DNA from: Bacteroidota bacterium
GTDB taxonomy: Bacteria; Bacteroidota; Bacteroidia; Chitinophagales; Chitinophagaceae
Length of the DNA: 44,937 nucleotides
Direction of reading: 5' to 3'
Assembly (NCBI GenBank): GCA_018267875.1
Contig: JAFDXP010000049.1
Location: forward strand, 1 to 44,937
Shown: one piece after another, positions 37,992-44,937 of the stretch
Numbering within the stretch: position 1 is the first letter of the stretch
How the letters are laid out: each line of letters begins with the position of its first letter
Program-made: the position numbers and the translations under genes
Notes under the pieces: generated by a model
What the model saw: only the letters and a program-made list of their open reading frames with translations
What the model was told of the DNA's origin: nothing
The model's database searches: none

Positions 37992-38020
37992 TTTGTCCTT
38001 GTCTTTTTGAATTAGTTTTG
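37992..38020 (+). promoter_or_regulatory. gldD promoter, very close to the start codon
   Basis: TTTG at 37992-37995 is followed after 17 bp by a perfect TAGTTTTG box at 38013-38020. The ATG is at 38026, only 5 bp beyond the box, so the transcript would be leaderless or nearly so, or translation starts at the second ATG (38029). Confidence 0.65.
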
Positions 38021-38025
38021 CCTGC

Positions 38026-38622
38026 ATGATGCGATTTTGTGTATTCTTGGTTTTTATTGTAATAATGGTCGCTTGTCGTCCTGATACATATACACCCAAA
38101 CCACGCGGATATGCCAAGACAACATTTCCCGAGCACCAATATGTTTCTTTTAACGATGCTAACTTTCCTTATTCTTTTGAATATCCTGTTTATGCACGAG
38201 TCATAAAGGACACTTTATTTTTTGGGCAAAAACCTGAAAATCCTTATTGGCTAAACATTGACTTCCCAACAATTGGTGGAACTTTATACGTTTCCTACAA
38301 GCATATTTCGACACAACAACCCTTAAGTAAATTGATGGAAGATGCACATGAAATGTCATTCACGGTGCATAGTAAAAGAGCTGATTACATTGGCGATCGG
38401 GCTTTTCATTTTCCCCATCAGCATGTGTATGGTATCTTGTATGACGTAGGCGGAAATGCCGCTTCTGCTCATCAATTTATTGCTACGGATTCTGTTCGAC
38501 ACTTTATTCGTGGTGCTTTGTATTTTGATGTTAGCCCTAATGCAGACTCACTAAAGCCTGCCAACGATTTTTTAGAGCACGATATTGTGCATCTTTTAGA
38601 AACACTACGTTGGAAGAAATAA
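38026..38622 (+). CDS. gldD: Gliding motility lipoprotein GldD
   Basis: This 198-residue exported lipoprotein is of the GldD family, required for gliding and T9SS-dependent functions in Bacteroidota. The signal peptide MMRFCVFLVFIVIMVAC ends in a lipobox-like IMVAC, with Cys17 as lipidation site. Diagnostic family features are YTPKPRGYAKTTFPEHQY, the FPYSFEYP stretch and NPYWLNIDFPTIGGTLYVSY. DVGGNAASAHQFIATDSVRHFIRGALYF follows the family pattern towards the C-terminus. The ATG pair at 38026/38029 is the only start compatible with the signal peptide. It is divergent from the DUF3467 gene and has a close promoter. Together with gldA it supports a gliding lineage. Confidence 0.93.
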   Translation: MMRFCVFLVFIVIMVACRPDTYTPKPRGYAKTTFPEHQYVSFNDANFPYSFEYPVYARVIKDTLFFGQKPENPYWLNIDFPTIGGTLYVSYKHISTQQPLSKLMEDAHEMSFTVHSKRADYIGDRAFHFPHQHVYGILYDVGGNAASAHQFIATDSVRHFIRGALYFDVSPNADSLKPANDFLEHDIVHLLETLRWKK

Positions 38623-38688
38623 CTGTTGTACAATCCGTTCAGACGCTTATTTTTGCGGCTCTTAAAAAAATAATCTTGACTAAAAACA

Positions 38689-38760
38689 GGTCTCATAGTT
38701 CAATGGATAGAATAGGAGTTTCCTAAACTCTAGATCCAAGTTCGATTCTTGGTGAGACCA
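38689..38760 (+). tRNA. tRNA-Arg (anticodon CCU)
   Basis: A 72-nt cloverleaf folds by eye. The acceptor GGTCTCA pairs with TGAGACC, the D-arm is GTTC/GAAT, and the anticodon stem GGAGT/ACTCT encloses the loop TTCCTAA, giving anticodon CCT. The T-arm CCAAG-TTCGATT-CTTGG is perfect. The 3' CCA is not encoded. It decodes AGG arginine codons. Confidence 0.96.
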
Positions 38761-38881
38761 CTTTTCGTTTCAATTGTTCACAAAAAGATTCTGTTAAAAG
38801 CTTGCTTATTTACAATAGTCCACAAAATTCATTTCTCTACTTAATATAAAGCACAACAATTCAGGGTAATTTTAGCTGTCA

Positions 38882-39349
38882 CTAATCCATATAAACAGCA
38901 ATAAATCGAGCTAATGGAGCCATACGGGCTTTGTTCAGCATTAAAGTATCTCCCTTTACAGTATAATTATCCACCTTTTCTAATGTTTGTAAAAATGTAG
39001 TTTCCGTCTCCATATTGGGGCAAGCCATCATGGTAGCTCCCATCTGAGAAAGGTGAATACTATTGCCGCTTCCCAATTGATAAGTACCAAAAAAGGTATT
39101 GCAACCGCCGTTTCCATTAATTCGATGGTCTAAAGATCGAAAAGTTATTTGTGGTTCGTGCGTCCAACCTTCTTTCCAAATTATCGGGGTACCATTCAAT
39201 TCTACTAACTTCCAATATTTTTCAGTTAACAAAGCTGAGTCGGAATGGGATGAATTTGAGTTGGATTTGTCGGTGATGGGTTTGTGATTCACACAAGCTG
39301 TATTTAGTGTAATGAAGAAAAGCCCGGTGATTGCTATAAGTTGTTTCAT
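38882..39349 (-). CDS. META-domain (HslJ-like) lipoprotein
   Basis: This 155-residue envelope lipoprotein has the signal peptide MKQLIAITGLFFITLNTAC with lipobox LNTAC, a short Ser/Asn-rich linker (DKSNSNSSHSDSA), and then one META domain. The domain is recognised from YWKLVELNGTPI at its start, followed by PQITFRSLDHRINGNGGCNTFFGTY with the hallmark NGGCN. Its later part is MGATMMACPNMETETTFLQTLEKV. META/HslJ proteins are linked to stress or antibiotic resistance in some bacteria, but the molecular role is unknown. It lies between tRNA-Arg and the trxA terminator, same strand as trxA but separated from it by that terminator. Confidence 0.88.
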   Translation of the reverse strand: MKQLIAITGLFFITLNTACVNHKPITDKSNSNSSHSDSALLTEKYWKLVELNGTPIIWKEGWTHEPQITFRSLDHRINGNGGCNTFFGTYQLGSGNSIHLSQMGATMMACPNMETETTFLQTLEKVDNYTVKGDTLMLNKARMAPLARFIAVYMD

Positions 39350-39407
39350 TTTTTCTCCTCTTGATTTTTTTAGCAGTACTAAAACAATGCCAATTCTGAT
39401 TTATAAT

Positions 39408-39442
39408 TAAAAAAAGCACCACGTATAGCTACGAGATGCTTT
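39408..39442 (-). terminator. Terminator after trxA
   Basis: On the minus strand AAAGCA (39442-39437) pairs with TGCTTT (39418-39413), with CGTA..TACG pairing inside, and the T-run continues to 39409. It lies 29 bp after the trxA stop. Confidence 0.75.
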
Positions 39443-39470
39443 ACTAAAAGAATATCTTTTTTAGGTAGGA

Positions 39471-39788
39471 TTACATGTGTTGTTGAATCTTTTTGTCAAA
39501 GATATTTTTGGGTGCTGCTCCTACTTGTTTATCTACAACTTGTCCGTTTTTAATGAACAAAACAGCAGGGATAGAAGTGATACCATAGTTGATGGAAAGT
39601 TGTGGATTTTCATCAACATTTACTTTGCCAATGTTCACTTTTCCATCGTATTCTTTAGCTAAGGTTTCAATAGTTGGGCCTAAGGCCAAGCAAGGTCCGC
39701 ACCAAGGAGCCCAAAAGTCAATTACTGATAATTTGTCGGTTTTTAATACTTCCGAATCAAAGTTTGCGTCGGTGAAAACTGCAGCCAT
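39471..39788 (-). CDS. trxA: Thioredoxin
   Basis: This 105-residue cytoplasmic thiol-disulfide oxidoreductase has the canonical active site WCGPC at residues 29-33, preceded by VIDFWAP. The cis-Pro loop is [14 protein letters not shown], and the first strand is [13 protein letters not shown]. The frame is open to 39857, but those 23 codons overlap the promoter, so the ATG at 39788 is used; it gives the usual family length. The gene has one of the best promoters in the window and a hairpin terminator, so it is probably monocistronic. It reduces protein disulfides such as ribonucleotide reductase and peroxiredoxin substrates with thioredoxin reductase, which is not in this window. Confidence 0.96.
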   Translation of the reverse strand: MAAVFTDANFDSEVLKTDKLSVIDFWAPWCGPCLALGPTIETLAKEYDGKVNIGKVNVDENPQLSINYGITSIPAVLFIKNGQVVDKQVGAAPKNIFDKKIQQHM

Positions 39789-39825
39789 TTTTATGTTTAT
39801 TTTATTGGTTTCAATGATTGAAGCA

Positions 39826-39858
39826 CAAAGGTATGCTTGTTGTGCAAATTCCGACAAA
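39826..39858 (-). promoter_or_regulatory. trxA promoter (TTTG-N21-TAnnTTTG)
   Basis: On the minus strand TTTG (39858-39855) is followed after 21 bp by TACCTTTG (39833-39826). Both elements match the Bacteroidota consensus, and the box is 37 bp before the trxA ATG. Confidence 0.85.
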
Positions 39859-39950
39859 TAAGCAACCTAAATGCGGCTATAACCTTTCCACATATTGGGG
39901 ATTTAAACAGTTGCTTTTGATTTAACCTTAACTTTTGCCTTTGTACAACT

Positions 39951-39958
39951 TACTTTTG
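39951..39958 (+). promoter_or_regulatory. purKE -7 box
   Basis: TACTTTTG is a perfect TAnnTTTG match ending 22 bp before the purK ATG. Several TTTG motifs lie upstream (39916, 39934, 39940) but none at 17-23 bp, so the -33 element is unresolved. Confidence 0.55.
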
Positions 39959-39980
39959 CACATTATTTTTCTTTTTAAAC

Positions 39981-41096
39981 ATGGTAGAAAAAAAGTTAGG
40001 GATTCTGGGTGGCGGCCAATTGGGAGCCATGCTTATTCAGTCAGGCATTTCTTTAGGGCTGCCAATTTCAGTTTTGGAACTTGATCCTCAAGCACCTTGC
40101 CGGATGTATGCTACTCATTTTGAAGTAGGCGATCCGCTAAATTATGATGATGTAATGCGTTTTGGAGACAGTGTAGATGTGCTAACCATTGAAAAAGAAG
40201 CAGTCAACGTTAAAGCCTTATACGATCTGAGAGAAAAAGGGAAATCCATATTTCCATCTCCGGAAATGATAGGAATGGTTCAGGACAAGTGGAAACAAAA
40301 GCAATTTTTAGAATCAAAAGGTATTCCAGTTGTGCCAGGCATTTTTGTAAAAGACAGAAACGAATTGCGCAACCTCAAAGTCTCATTTCCCCTTTGTTTA
40401 AAACTTTGCAGAGATGGATATGATGGGCGGGGTGTAATGGTTTTGCGTCAAGCACAAGACATCAATGAGGCATTTGATGCTGAATGTGTTGTTGAACAAT
40501 TTGTGTCGATTGCAGAGGAAATATCGGTGATAGTGGCAAGAAATGAAACCGGAGAAATCAAACTTTTTGATGCGGTAAGTATGATTTTTGATAGTGCAAA
40601 CAACATCCTAGATTACCAATTAAGTCCGGCAAAAATTTCTCCCTCCGTCGCCGAAAAAGCGAAATCATTGGCTATTGAAGTAGCTCATTCCACTAACCTT
40701 GTTGGCATTGTGGCTGTTGAAATGTTTGTATTGCAAGATGGATCTGTATTGGTCAACGAATTAGCACCTCGCCCACACAATAGTGGTCACCATTCTATTG
40801 AAGCGTGCCTGACCTCTCAATACGAACAAGTATTACGTGCGGTGTTGGGCCTGCCGCTTGGCGATCCATCTACCCTATCACCCAGTGCTATGGTCAATGT
40901 TCTAGGAAAAGCAGATATTGGCAGTAATTTAGCAGAACAGTTGCGTTCCATCCTTTCAATAAAAAATGTACACATTCACTGGTATGGGAAGAAAGAACGA
41001 AAGGGTCGAAAATTAGGGCATATCACTATACTTGATCAAACCATAGAAGCAGCATTGGTAAAAGCAACTACTATAAAAAACATTTTAAACAACTAA
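39981..41096 (+). CDS. purK: N5-carboxyaminoimidazole ribonucleotide synthase
   Basis: PurK uses ATP and bicarbonate to turn aminoimidazole ribonucleotide into N5-CAIR, the first of two steps that carboxylate the purine precursor. The 371-residue protein is an ATP-grasp enzyme. The N-terminal preATP-grasp fold begins [18 protein letters not shown]. The ATP-grasp domain has [15 protein letters not shown], a Lys-rich segment at [15 protein letters not shown] and the [15 protein letters not shown] strand. The metal-binding end is [20 protein letters not shown]. It is 7 bp ahead of purE on the same strand, which is the usual functional pair. The ATG at 39981 follows a -7 box closely. Confidence 0.96.
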   Translation: MVEKKLGILGGGQLGAMLIQSGISLGLPISVLELDPQAPCRMYATHFEVGDPLNYDDVMRFGDSVDVLTIEKEAVNVKALYDLREKGKSIFPSPEMIGMVQDKWKQKQFLESKGIPVVPGIFVKDRNELRNLKVSFPLCLKLCRDGYDGRGVMVLRQAQDINEAFDAECVVEQFVSIAEEISVIVARNETGEIKLFDAVSMIFDSANNILDYQLSPAKISPSVAEKAKSLAIEVAHSTNLVGIVAVEMFVLQDGSVLVNELAPRPHNSGHHSIEACLTSQYEQVLRAVLGLPLGDPSTLSPSAMVNVLGKADIGSNLAEQLRSILSIKNVHIHWYGKKERKGRKLGHITILDQTIEAALVKATTIKNILNN

Positions 41097-41103
41097 TAGA
41101 AAA

Positions 41104-41598
41104 ATGAGACAACCTGTTGTAGGAATCATTATGGGCAGCAGCTCGGATGCACCGGTGATGCAGCCGGCAAAAAAAATTTTAGAGGAGTTTGGTCTTGTTG
41201 TAGAATTTCAGGTTGTTTCGGCACATCGTAGCCCTCAGTTAATGTATGATTATGCCCAAGAAGCATCAGCACGTGGATTGAAAGTAATCATTGCCGGAGC
41301 CGGTGGTGCTGCACATCTTCCAGGGATGGTCGCAGCAATCACAACTTTGCCGGTGATCGGAGTACCCGTAAAATCTAGCAACTCGATTGATGGTTGGGAT
41401 TCGCTTTTGAGCATTGTACAAATGCCTAATGGTGTGCCAGTGGCTACAGTAGCCATCAATGCAGCATACAATGCGGGCTTACTTGCCGTTCAAATACTGG
41501 CTACGCACAGTAAAGAATTAAGTCAGAAGTTGCATGAATACAAACTATCCAATTTAGAAAAGGTAAAAGAGATGCAGCGCTCCCTTACGAATCTTTAG
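41104..41598 (+). CDS. purE: N5-carboxyaminoimidazole ribonucleotide mutase
   Basis: PurE moves the carboxyl group of N5-CAIR to form CAIR in de novo purine synthesis. The 164-residue length and the presence of purK mark it as class I. The phosphate-binding opening is [12 protein letters not shown]. The catalytic His is in [31 protein letters not shown] and [11 protein letters not shown], then the active-site loop [22 protein letters not shown], are all conserved. It starts 7 bp after the purK stop and is surely co-transcribed. A weak AATCT..AGATT hairpin overlaps its stop and may end the transcript. Confidence 0.97.
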   Translation: MRQPVVGIIMGSSSDAPVMQPAKKILEEFGLVVEFQVVSAHRSPQLMYDYAQEASARGLKVIIAGAGGAAHLPGMVAAITTLPVIGVPVKSSNSIDGWDSLLSIVQMPNGVPVATVAINAAYNAGLLAVQILATHSKELSQKLHEYKLSNLEKVKEMQRSLTNL

Positions 41599-41623
41599 AC
41601 TTTCTTCAAAAGACTTGAGAAGT

Positions 41624-42202
41624 TTAGATTTTTATGTGTCCCCAATTCTCTCCCGATTTGATGCGATAGAGCTGCATTTCGCTTATACCAAACTGTTTGG
41701 CTAACATCTTCATTCGGGTTTTTCGTTCGGGGTTGGCAAGTGCTCTTTTAATCATGATAACCTTAGTAGAAGACAGCTTGTGTCCATCACGCAACTTGTT
41801 ATACTCGACTAATTTTTGTTTAGCCTCTTGCACTTTAGGACTTGTTTTTTGATGCGCCAACATTTCAGCCTTAGTTGCCCATTTGAGGTTCATCATTTGA
41901 TCGTTTTGCATATTATGGTCTAAATGCAACACGTAACGATGATCATCCGAAGGTTTTACTAAAAACTGTTCGGCAACCATGCGATAGAAAAATTTATGAC
42001 GATGCTTTTGTAGCCCTTCTTCTCGAATTTTATACCGAAAGATTCTATAGCCTTCAATAATACCCCCATTCAGCAATCTGCCATCTTCAACATGTTGGAC
42101 AAAGCTGATGAGCCGCCCAAAGTTTGAGATAGCATAACGGAGTTTCAATGAACCGTCAAGAGTAATTTCTCGAAATTCTTCCGAGGGAAAAATTCGCAAC
42201 AT
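41624..42202 (-). CDS. NUMOD4/HNH-like DNA-binding protein
   Basis: This 192-residue soluble protein has an N-terminal segment (residues 8-60: EEFREITLDGSLKLRYAISNFGRLIS) that resembles NUMOD4 modules of homing endonucleases. The middle VLHLDHNMQNDQMMNLKWAT (91-110) follows the pattern of a short HNH core, with His93, Asp95, Asn97 and Asn105. The usual following Gly is replaced by His96. A C-terminal helix-turn-helix-like part, MLAKQFGISEMQLYRIKSGENW, ends the protein. Stand-alone versions are frequent in Bacteroidota, and some may be domesticated DNA-binding proteins rather than active nucleases. There is no intron or intein nearby that it could mobilise. It converges with purE. Activity cannot be judged. 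Confidence 0.72.
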   Translation of the reverse strand: MLRIFPSEEFREITLDGSLKLRYAISNFGRLISFVQHVEDGRLLNGGIIEGYRIFRYKIREEGLQKHRHKFFYRMVAEQFLVKPSDDHRYVLHLDHNMQNDQMMNLKWATKAEMLAHQKTSPKVQEAKQKLVEYNKLRDGHKLSSTKVIMIKRALANPERKTRMKMLAKQFGISEMQLYRIKSGENWGHIKI

Positions 42203-42378
42203 AATATGTAAGTAGTTTTAGTCATTCTCTTCCTTGGCAGTACATCATACTAACGCCGGAACTTTCTTATTAATACAAATATTGGCAACGCAAGAGGGCA
42301 GGAAATAATAAAGTGCTTCACCGATGTAAAGTTAAAAATAATTTTTTTAAAAAAAGCAAGCAAATTCGGTAATACCGA

Positions 42379-43014
42379 CTAATATTTTTTTCTAAAATCG
42401 CCCCGTTTCCAAGCATCGAAAAACTCCGCCCAAGCCAAAGGGTTAAAAATATTCATCGGTGGTCGCTGACCATAATAGACAGCTTGTTGCTGCTGGATAT
42501 TTTGATAAGCAGATTGGTTTTCGGCCCCATCTTTCGGCAACAGATAAGCTAAGGCTCGCAAGGTCAACACATCCGTATTTTTACGAGCTACTTCATATTG
42601 GTCATCCGGAATTTGTCCGTATTTGAAGGCATAGTCAAATGCTTCTCGTGATGGATATGGACGAATAATTGTTTCTGGCAAATAAAAGGTATCCTGTACC
42701 ATTAATTGAATCAAACTGGCTTGCTGACCGGTAATATTTTTGGGAACCACATACTCTTTCGAACGATACCCAAGCGCTGAAAATTGTAACGTATCTCCTT
42801 TGTAAACGACAATAGAAAATACACCTTGATTGCTTGCTGCTACACCTCTATTTTTATTTTTCACCAACACAATTGCACCTGGCACACCTCGCAAACTATC
42901 TGCTGTCATGGCTATTCCATTTATCTGCACAATATTATCAAATGCTGTCTGCCCCCATAAGGTGCACGACAAGAGTACCAAACACACAAATAGACTTCCG
43001 AATTTATTCACCAT
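42379..43014 (-). CDS. Exported protein with a carboxypeptidase-regulatory-like domain
   Basis: This 211-residue protein starts at the ATG at 43014 (MVNKFGSLFVCLVLLSCTLWG), which gives a signal peptide ending near WGQ. The open frame upstream to 43155 runs through the mrp gene's opposite-strand start and is not credible. Residues about 30-110 form a carboxypeptidase D regulatory-like beta-sandwich (DSLRGVPGAIVLVKNKNRGVAASNQGVFSI and YKGDTLQFSALGYRSKEYVVP), common as an N-terminal plug-side domain in Bacteroidota outer-membrane proteins. Here it stands alone. The second half carries tyrosine-rich segments (YPSREAFDYAFKYGQIPDDQYEVARKN) of no known type. It is divergent from mrp with 96 bp between start codons. 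Role unknown, probably envelope. Confidence 0.8.
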   Translation of the reverse strand: MVNKFGSLFVCLVLLSCTLWGQTAFDNIVQINGIAMTADSLRGVPGAIVLVKNKNRGVAASNQGVFSIVVYKGDTLQFSALGYRSKEYVVPKNITGQQASLIQLMVQDTFYLPETIIRPYPSREAFDYAFKYGQIPDDQYEVARKNTDVLTLRALAYLLPKDGAENQSAYQNIQQQQAVYYGQRPPMNIFNPLAWAEFFDAWKRGDFRKKY

Positions 43015-43070
43015 GAAAAAGCTAAAATTTTTGATTGTTCTTTCAACCGCAAAGTAACACATCAATAGCG

Positions 43071-43078
43071 TATTTTTG
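43071..43078 (+). promoter_or_regulatory. mrp -7 box
   Basis: TATTTTTG is a perfect TAnnTTTG match 32 bp before the mrp ATG. No TTTG at the normal distance upstream is seen. Confidence 0.5.
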
Positions 43079-43110
43079 CACCGCATTTCTAAGCAAATTA
43101 ACAAAGAAAT

Positions 43111-44205
43111 ATGATAACGAAAGAAGCGGTGCTGGCGGCTCTCAGTAATGTTCAAGAGCCTGATCTGGGCAAAGATTTAGTTACGCTCAATATGGTGCAA
43201 GATATTGTCATTGATGAAAAAAACATTGCCTTTACAGTTGTATTGACTACACCTGCTTGTCCATTAAAAGAAATGATAGAACAAGCATGTCTAAATGCCA
43301 TCAAATTGTTGGTAGATAAGGAAGCTAAAGTCAATATCAATATGACCGCACGCACTACAAGCAACCGGAAAGACCGGAAAGACGTGTTACCGGGCGTTAA
43401 AAATATTATTGCTGTTGTATCGGGAAAAGGTGGTGTTGGTAAAAGTACAGTAGCTACCAATCTTGCATTAGGTCTTGCACAAGGCGGAGCCAAAGTTGGC
43501 TTGTTAGATGCCGATATCTATGGACCTTCTATTCCCATGATGCTCGGCATTCGTAATGAACGTCCTATGATGACAACAATTGAAGGAAAGGGAATGATTG
43601 TACCTATTGAGCGTTATGGAATAAAGGCGATGTCTATTGGCTTATTAGTGGACGAAAAACAAGCAGTGATTTGGCGAGGACCTCAAGCCAGTTCTGCCTT
43701 GAAGCAATTTATTGGCGATGTCTATTGGCAAGAGTTAGACTATTTAGTCATTGACATGCCTCCCGGAACCGGCGACATACATCTTACCCTTGTACAAACC
43801 GTTCCCGTAACCGGTGCAATTGTTGTTTCTACCCCTCAAGCTGTTGCCGCTGCCGATGCCAAAAAAGCTATCATGATGCTAAAGCAACAACAGATCAATG
43901 TCCCAATTTTAGGTGTGGTTGAAAATATGTCTTACTTCACTCCGGCAGAACTTCCTAATAACAAATACTACATCTTTGGAAAAGGTGGTGCGGCCTTAAT
44001 GGCTGAGCAGTTTGATTTATCATTCTTAGGTGAAGTTCCTATTGTACAGAGCATTCAAGAAGGCGGTGACCGAGGTATTCCGGCAGTTGTGGACGACGAG
44101 CCGGTTTCTCGAAATGCCTTTTTAGACCTTGCAGGAGCCGTAGCTCGTGCTGTTTCTATTCGTAATGCTGCACTTCAACCCACACAAGTAGTAGAAATGA
44201 ACTAA
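43111..44205 (+). CDS. mrp: Mrp/ApbC-type iron-sulfur carrier P-loop ATPase
   Basis: This 364-residue cytoplasmic protein of the Mrp/NBP35 family is thought to bind and pass on Fe-S clusters. The N-terminal MIP18/DUF59 domain occupies residues 1-85, with VQEPDLGKDLVTLNMV and TTPACPL. The ATPase domain has the deviant Walker A GKGGVGKS at 105-112, the LLDADIYGPSIP motif and LVIDMPPGTGDIHLTL. The region where E. coli-type Mrp proteins have the CxxC cluster ligands reads VENMSYFTPAELPNNKYYIFG, without the Cys pair. This replacement seems usual in Bacteroidota homologs, so the cluster may be bound differently. The ATG at 43111 has a -7 box just upstream. Confidence 0.93.
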   Translation: MITKEAVLAALSNVQEPDLGKDLVTLNMVQDIVIDEKNIAFTVVLTTPACPLKEMIEQACLNAIKLLVDKEAKVNINMTARTTSNRKDRKDVLPGVKNIIAVVSGKGGVGKSTVATNLALGLAQGGAKVGLLDADIYGPSIPMMLGIRNERPMMTTIEGKGMIVPIERYGIKAMSIGLLVDEKQAVIWRGPQASSALKQFIGDVYWQELDYLVIDMPPGTGDIHLTLVQTVPVTGAIVVSTPQAVAAADAKKAIMMLKQQQINVPILGVVENMSYFTPAELPNNKYYIFGKGGAALMAEQFDLSFLGEVPIVQSIQEGGDRGIPAVVDDEPVSRNAFLDLAGAVARAVSIRNAALQPTQVVEMN

Positions 44206-44272
44206 AGTCTTTGACTTGACTCTATAAATGATTGAGGATTTTATCAACCAATTTAAATACTATATCGAAATT

Positions 44273-44318
44273 AACAAGTGGCTAAATGGTTCTATTTGAA
44301 TCCATCAAACCACTTGTT
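44273..44318. terminator. Hairpin between mrp and the T9SS-tail gene
   Basis: AACAAGTGG (44273-44281) pairs perfectly with CCACTTGTT (44310-44318), with ATGG/CCAT pairing inside the loop. No strong U-tract follows on either strand, so termination between the convergent genes is probable but not certain. Confidence 0.5.
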
Positions 44319-44336
44319 CTTCAAGTATGCCCCCCA

Positions 44337-44937
44337 TCACTCCTTCAAAAACCGAATGGTTTGCTCGCCTATTTTGAGCAGATATGCACCGGAGGATAAG
44401 GTTTTGATGTCTATCTCACCATTGGAATCTGTGTTGCCTTGCAGCACCGTTTTGCCACTTATATCATACACCATAAACCTCCCACTTGGCTGCTCGCTAA
44501 AGTGCAAGGTACCTTTCGATGGATTGGGAAAAACCGTAAATGGCTTCAGCTTGTTAGGGTCGTTGACAGATAGGGAATAGCCGTTGAAGCCGATTAAAAA
44601 TAAAAAGGACCTACTATAAAATGAATTTTGATTAATTACATGCTCCAATGTGTCCATATATAATTGAACCATATAACTCCCAATTGAATCCGGAAGTATT
44701 GCATAATAATTAAAATTAAATTTTCCATTATATGGTTTATATGTATAATCCCATTCTCTTGCTAATAATATAGTCAAATTTTGCTGTGTGTCATTGGGTA
44801 AGGGTTGCATGTCGTATTGATAAGGAACTGGAAGATGAAACTTCAACCATTGACCCGCCCACCAATTGGACTTTAAAGTATATAGACTATCGTAGTAAAC
44901 CGTCTTTTGTGACGCAACCATTGAATCCACTAATGGA
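44337..44937 (-). CDS. T9SS type A sorting domain protein, 3' part only
   Basis: This is the C-terminal 199 residues of a larger exported protein; the frame is still open at the window edge, so the start lies outside. The final 75 residues form a type IX secretion sorting domain: FTVFPNPSKGTLHFSEQPSG, RFMVYDISGKTVLQGNT, IDIKTLSSGAYLLKI and the terminal RFLKE. The T9SS recognises this domain, moves the protein across the outer membrane and normally removes the tail. The preceding part is Tyr/Asn-rich, with no enzyme motif I can identify. Its general layout is like the decayed gene at 3891-4924, but the two do not look like close copies. It converges with mrp. Confidence 0.85.
   Translation of the reverse strand, partial: PLVDSMVASQKTVYYDSLYTLKSNWWAGQWLKFHLPVPYQYDMQPLPNDTQQNLTILLAREWDYTYKPYNGKFNFNYYAILPDSIGSYMVQLYMDTLEHVINQNSFYSRSFLFLIGFNGYSLSVNDPNKLKPFTVFPNPSKGTLHFSEQPSGRFMVYDISGKTVLQGNTDSNGEIDIKTLSSGAYLLKIGEQTIRFLKE

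Overview
The window looks like a low-GC chromosome segment from a gliding or T9SS-secreting member of the Bacteroidota, probably near Chitinophagales, Saprospiria or Sphingobacteriia. This rests on several TAnnTTTG-type -7 promoter boxes, the gliding genes gldA and gldD, two type IX secretion (T9SS) C-terminal sorting tails, and a type II-C CRISPR-Cas9 locus with 47-bp repeats. The species cannot be named from the sequence alone.

Layout. 1-3.4 kb: a small DUF5362-like membrane protein, prolyl-tRNA synthetase, and a Tyr/Trp/Gly-rich secreted protein. 3.4-5.3 kb: a noncoding stretch with three strong hairpins, then a decayed T9SS-exported protein gene with three internal stops and a frameshift. 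5.3-8.1 kb: phoH, gldA and a NUDIX hydrolase. 8.2-12.7 kb: a 1310-residue NRPS-like protein (adenylation and carrier domains plus three membrane/left-handed beta-helix modules, the architecture of epsilon-poly-L-lysine synthetase), followed by a GNAT acetyltransferase. 13.3-23.8 kb: the CRISPR island. It has 46 apparently identical repeats and 45 spacers read on the + strand. On the - strand it has cas9, a Y1/RAYT-type transposase gene, cas1 and cas2. A tracrRNA gene sits immediately upstream of cas9 and is divergent from it. 24-30.4 kb: a TPR protein, a fatty acid desaturase, a glycosyltransferase, gapA and pgk. 30.4-38 kb: a Lon-N-domain protein, an O-antigen ligase-like protein, meaB, a WecA/TagO-like transferase, a periplasmic-binding-like protein, guaA and a DUF3467 protein. 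38-45 kb: gldD, tRNA-Arg(CCU), a META-domain lipoprotein, thioredoxin, purK-purE, a NUMOD4/HNH-like protein, a carboxypeptidase-regulatory-like protein, mrp, and the 3' part of another T9SS-tail protein that runs off the window.

How the parts fit. Most genes are housekeeping (glycolysis, purine synthesis, translation, Fe-S assembly, envelope glycan synthesis). The two accessory modules are the NRPS-like/GNAT pair and the CRISPR-Cas locus. In the CRISPR locus the anti-repeat of the tracrRNA fixes the crRNA strand. Each repeat carries a near-consensus Bacteroidota -7 box at its 3' end, so each spacer may be transcribed from its own repeat. Two spacers (31 and 34) are 28/30 identical and differ only at two adjacent positions near the predicted PAM-proximal end, consistent with sampling of two alleles of one target. 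The transposase gene lies tightly between cas9 and cas1 as if part of the operon, and an inverted-repeat-bounded segment separates cas1 from cas2.
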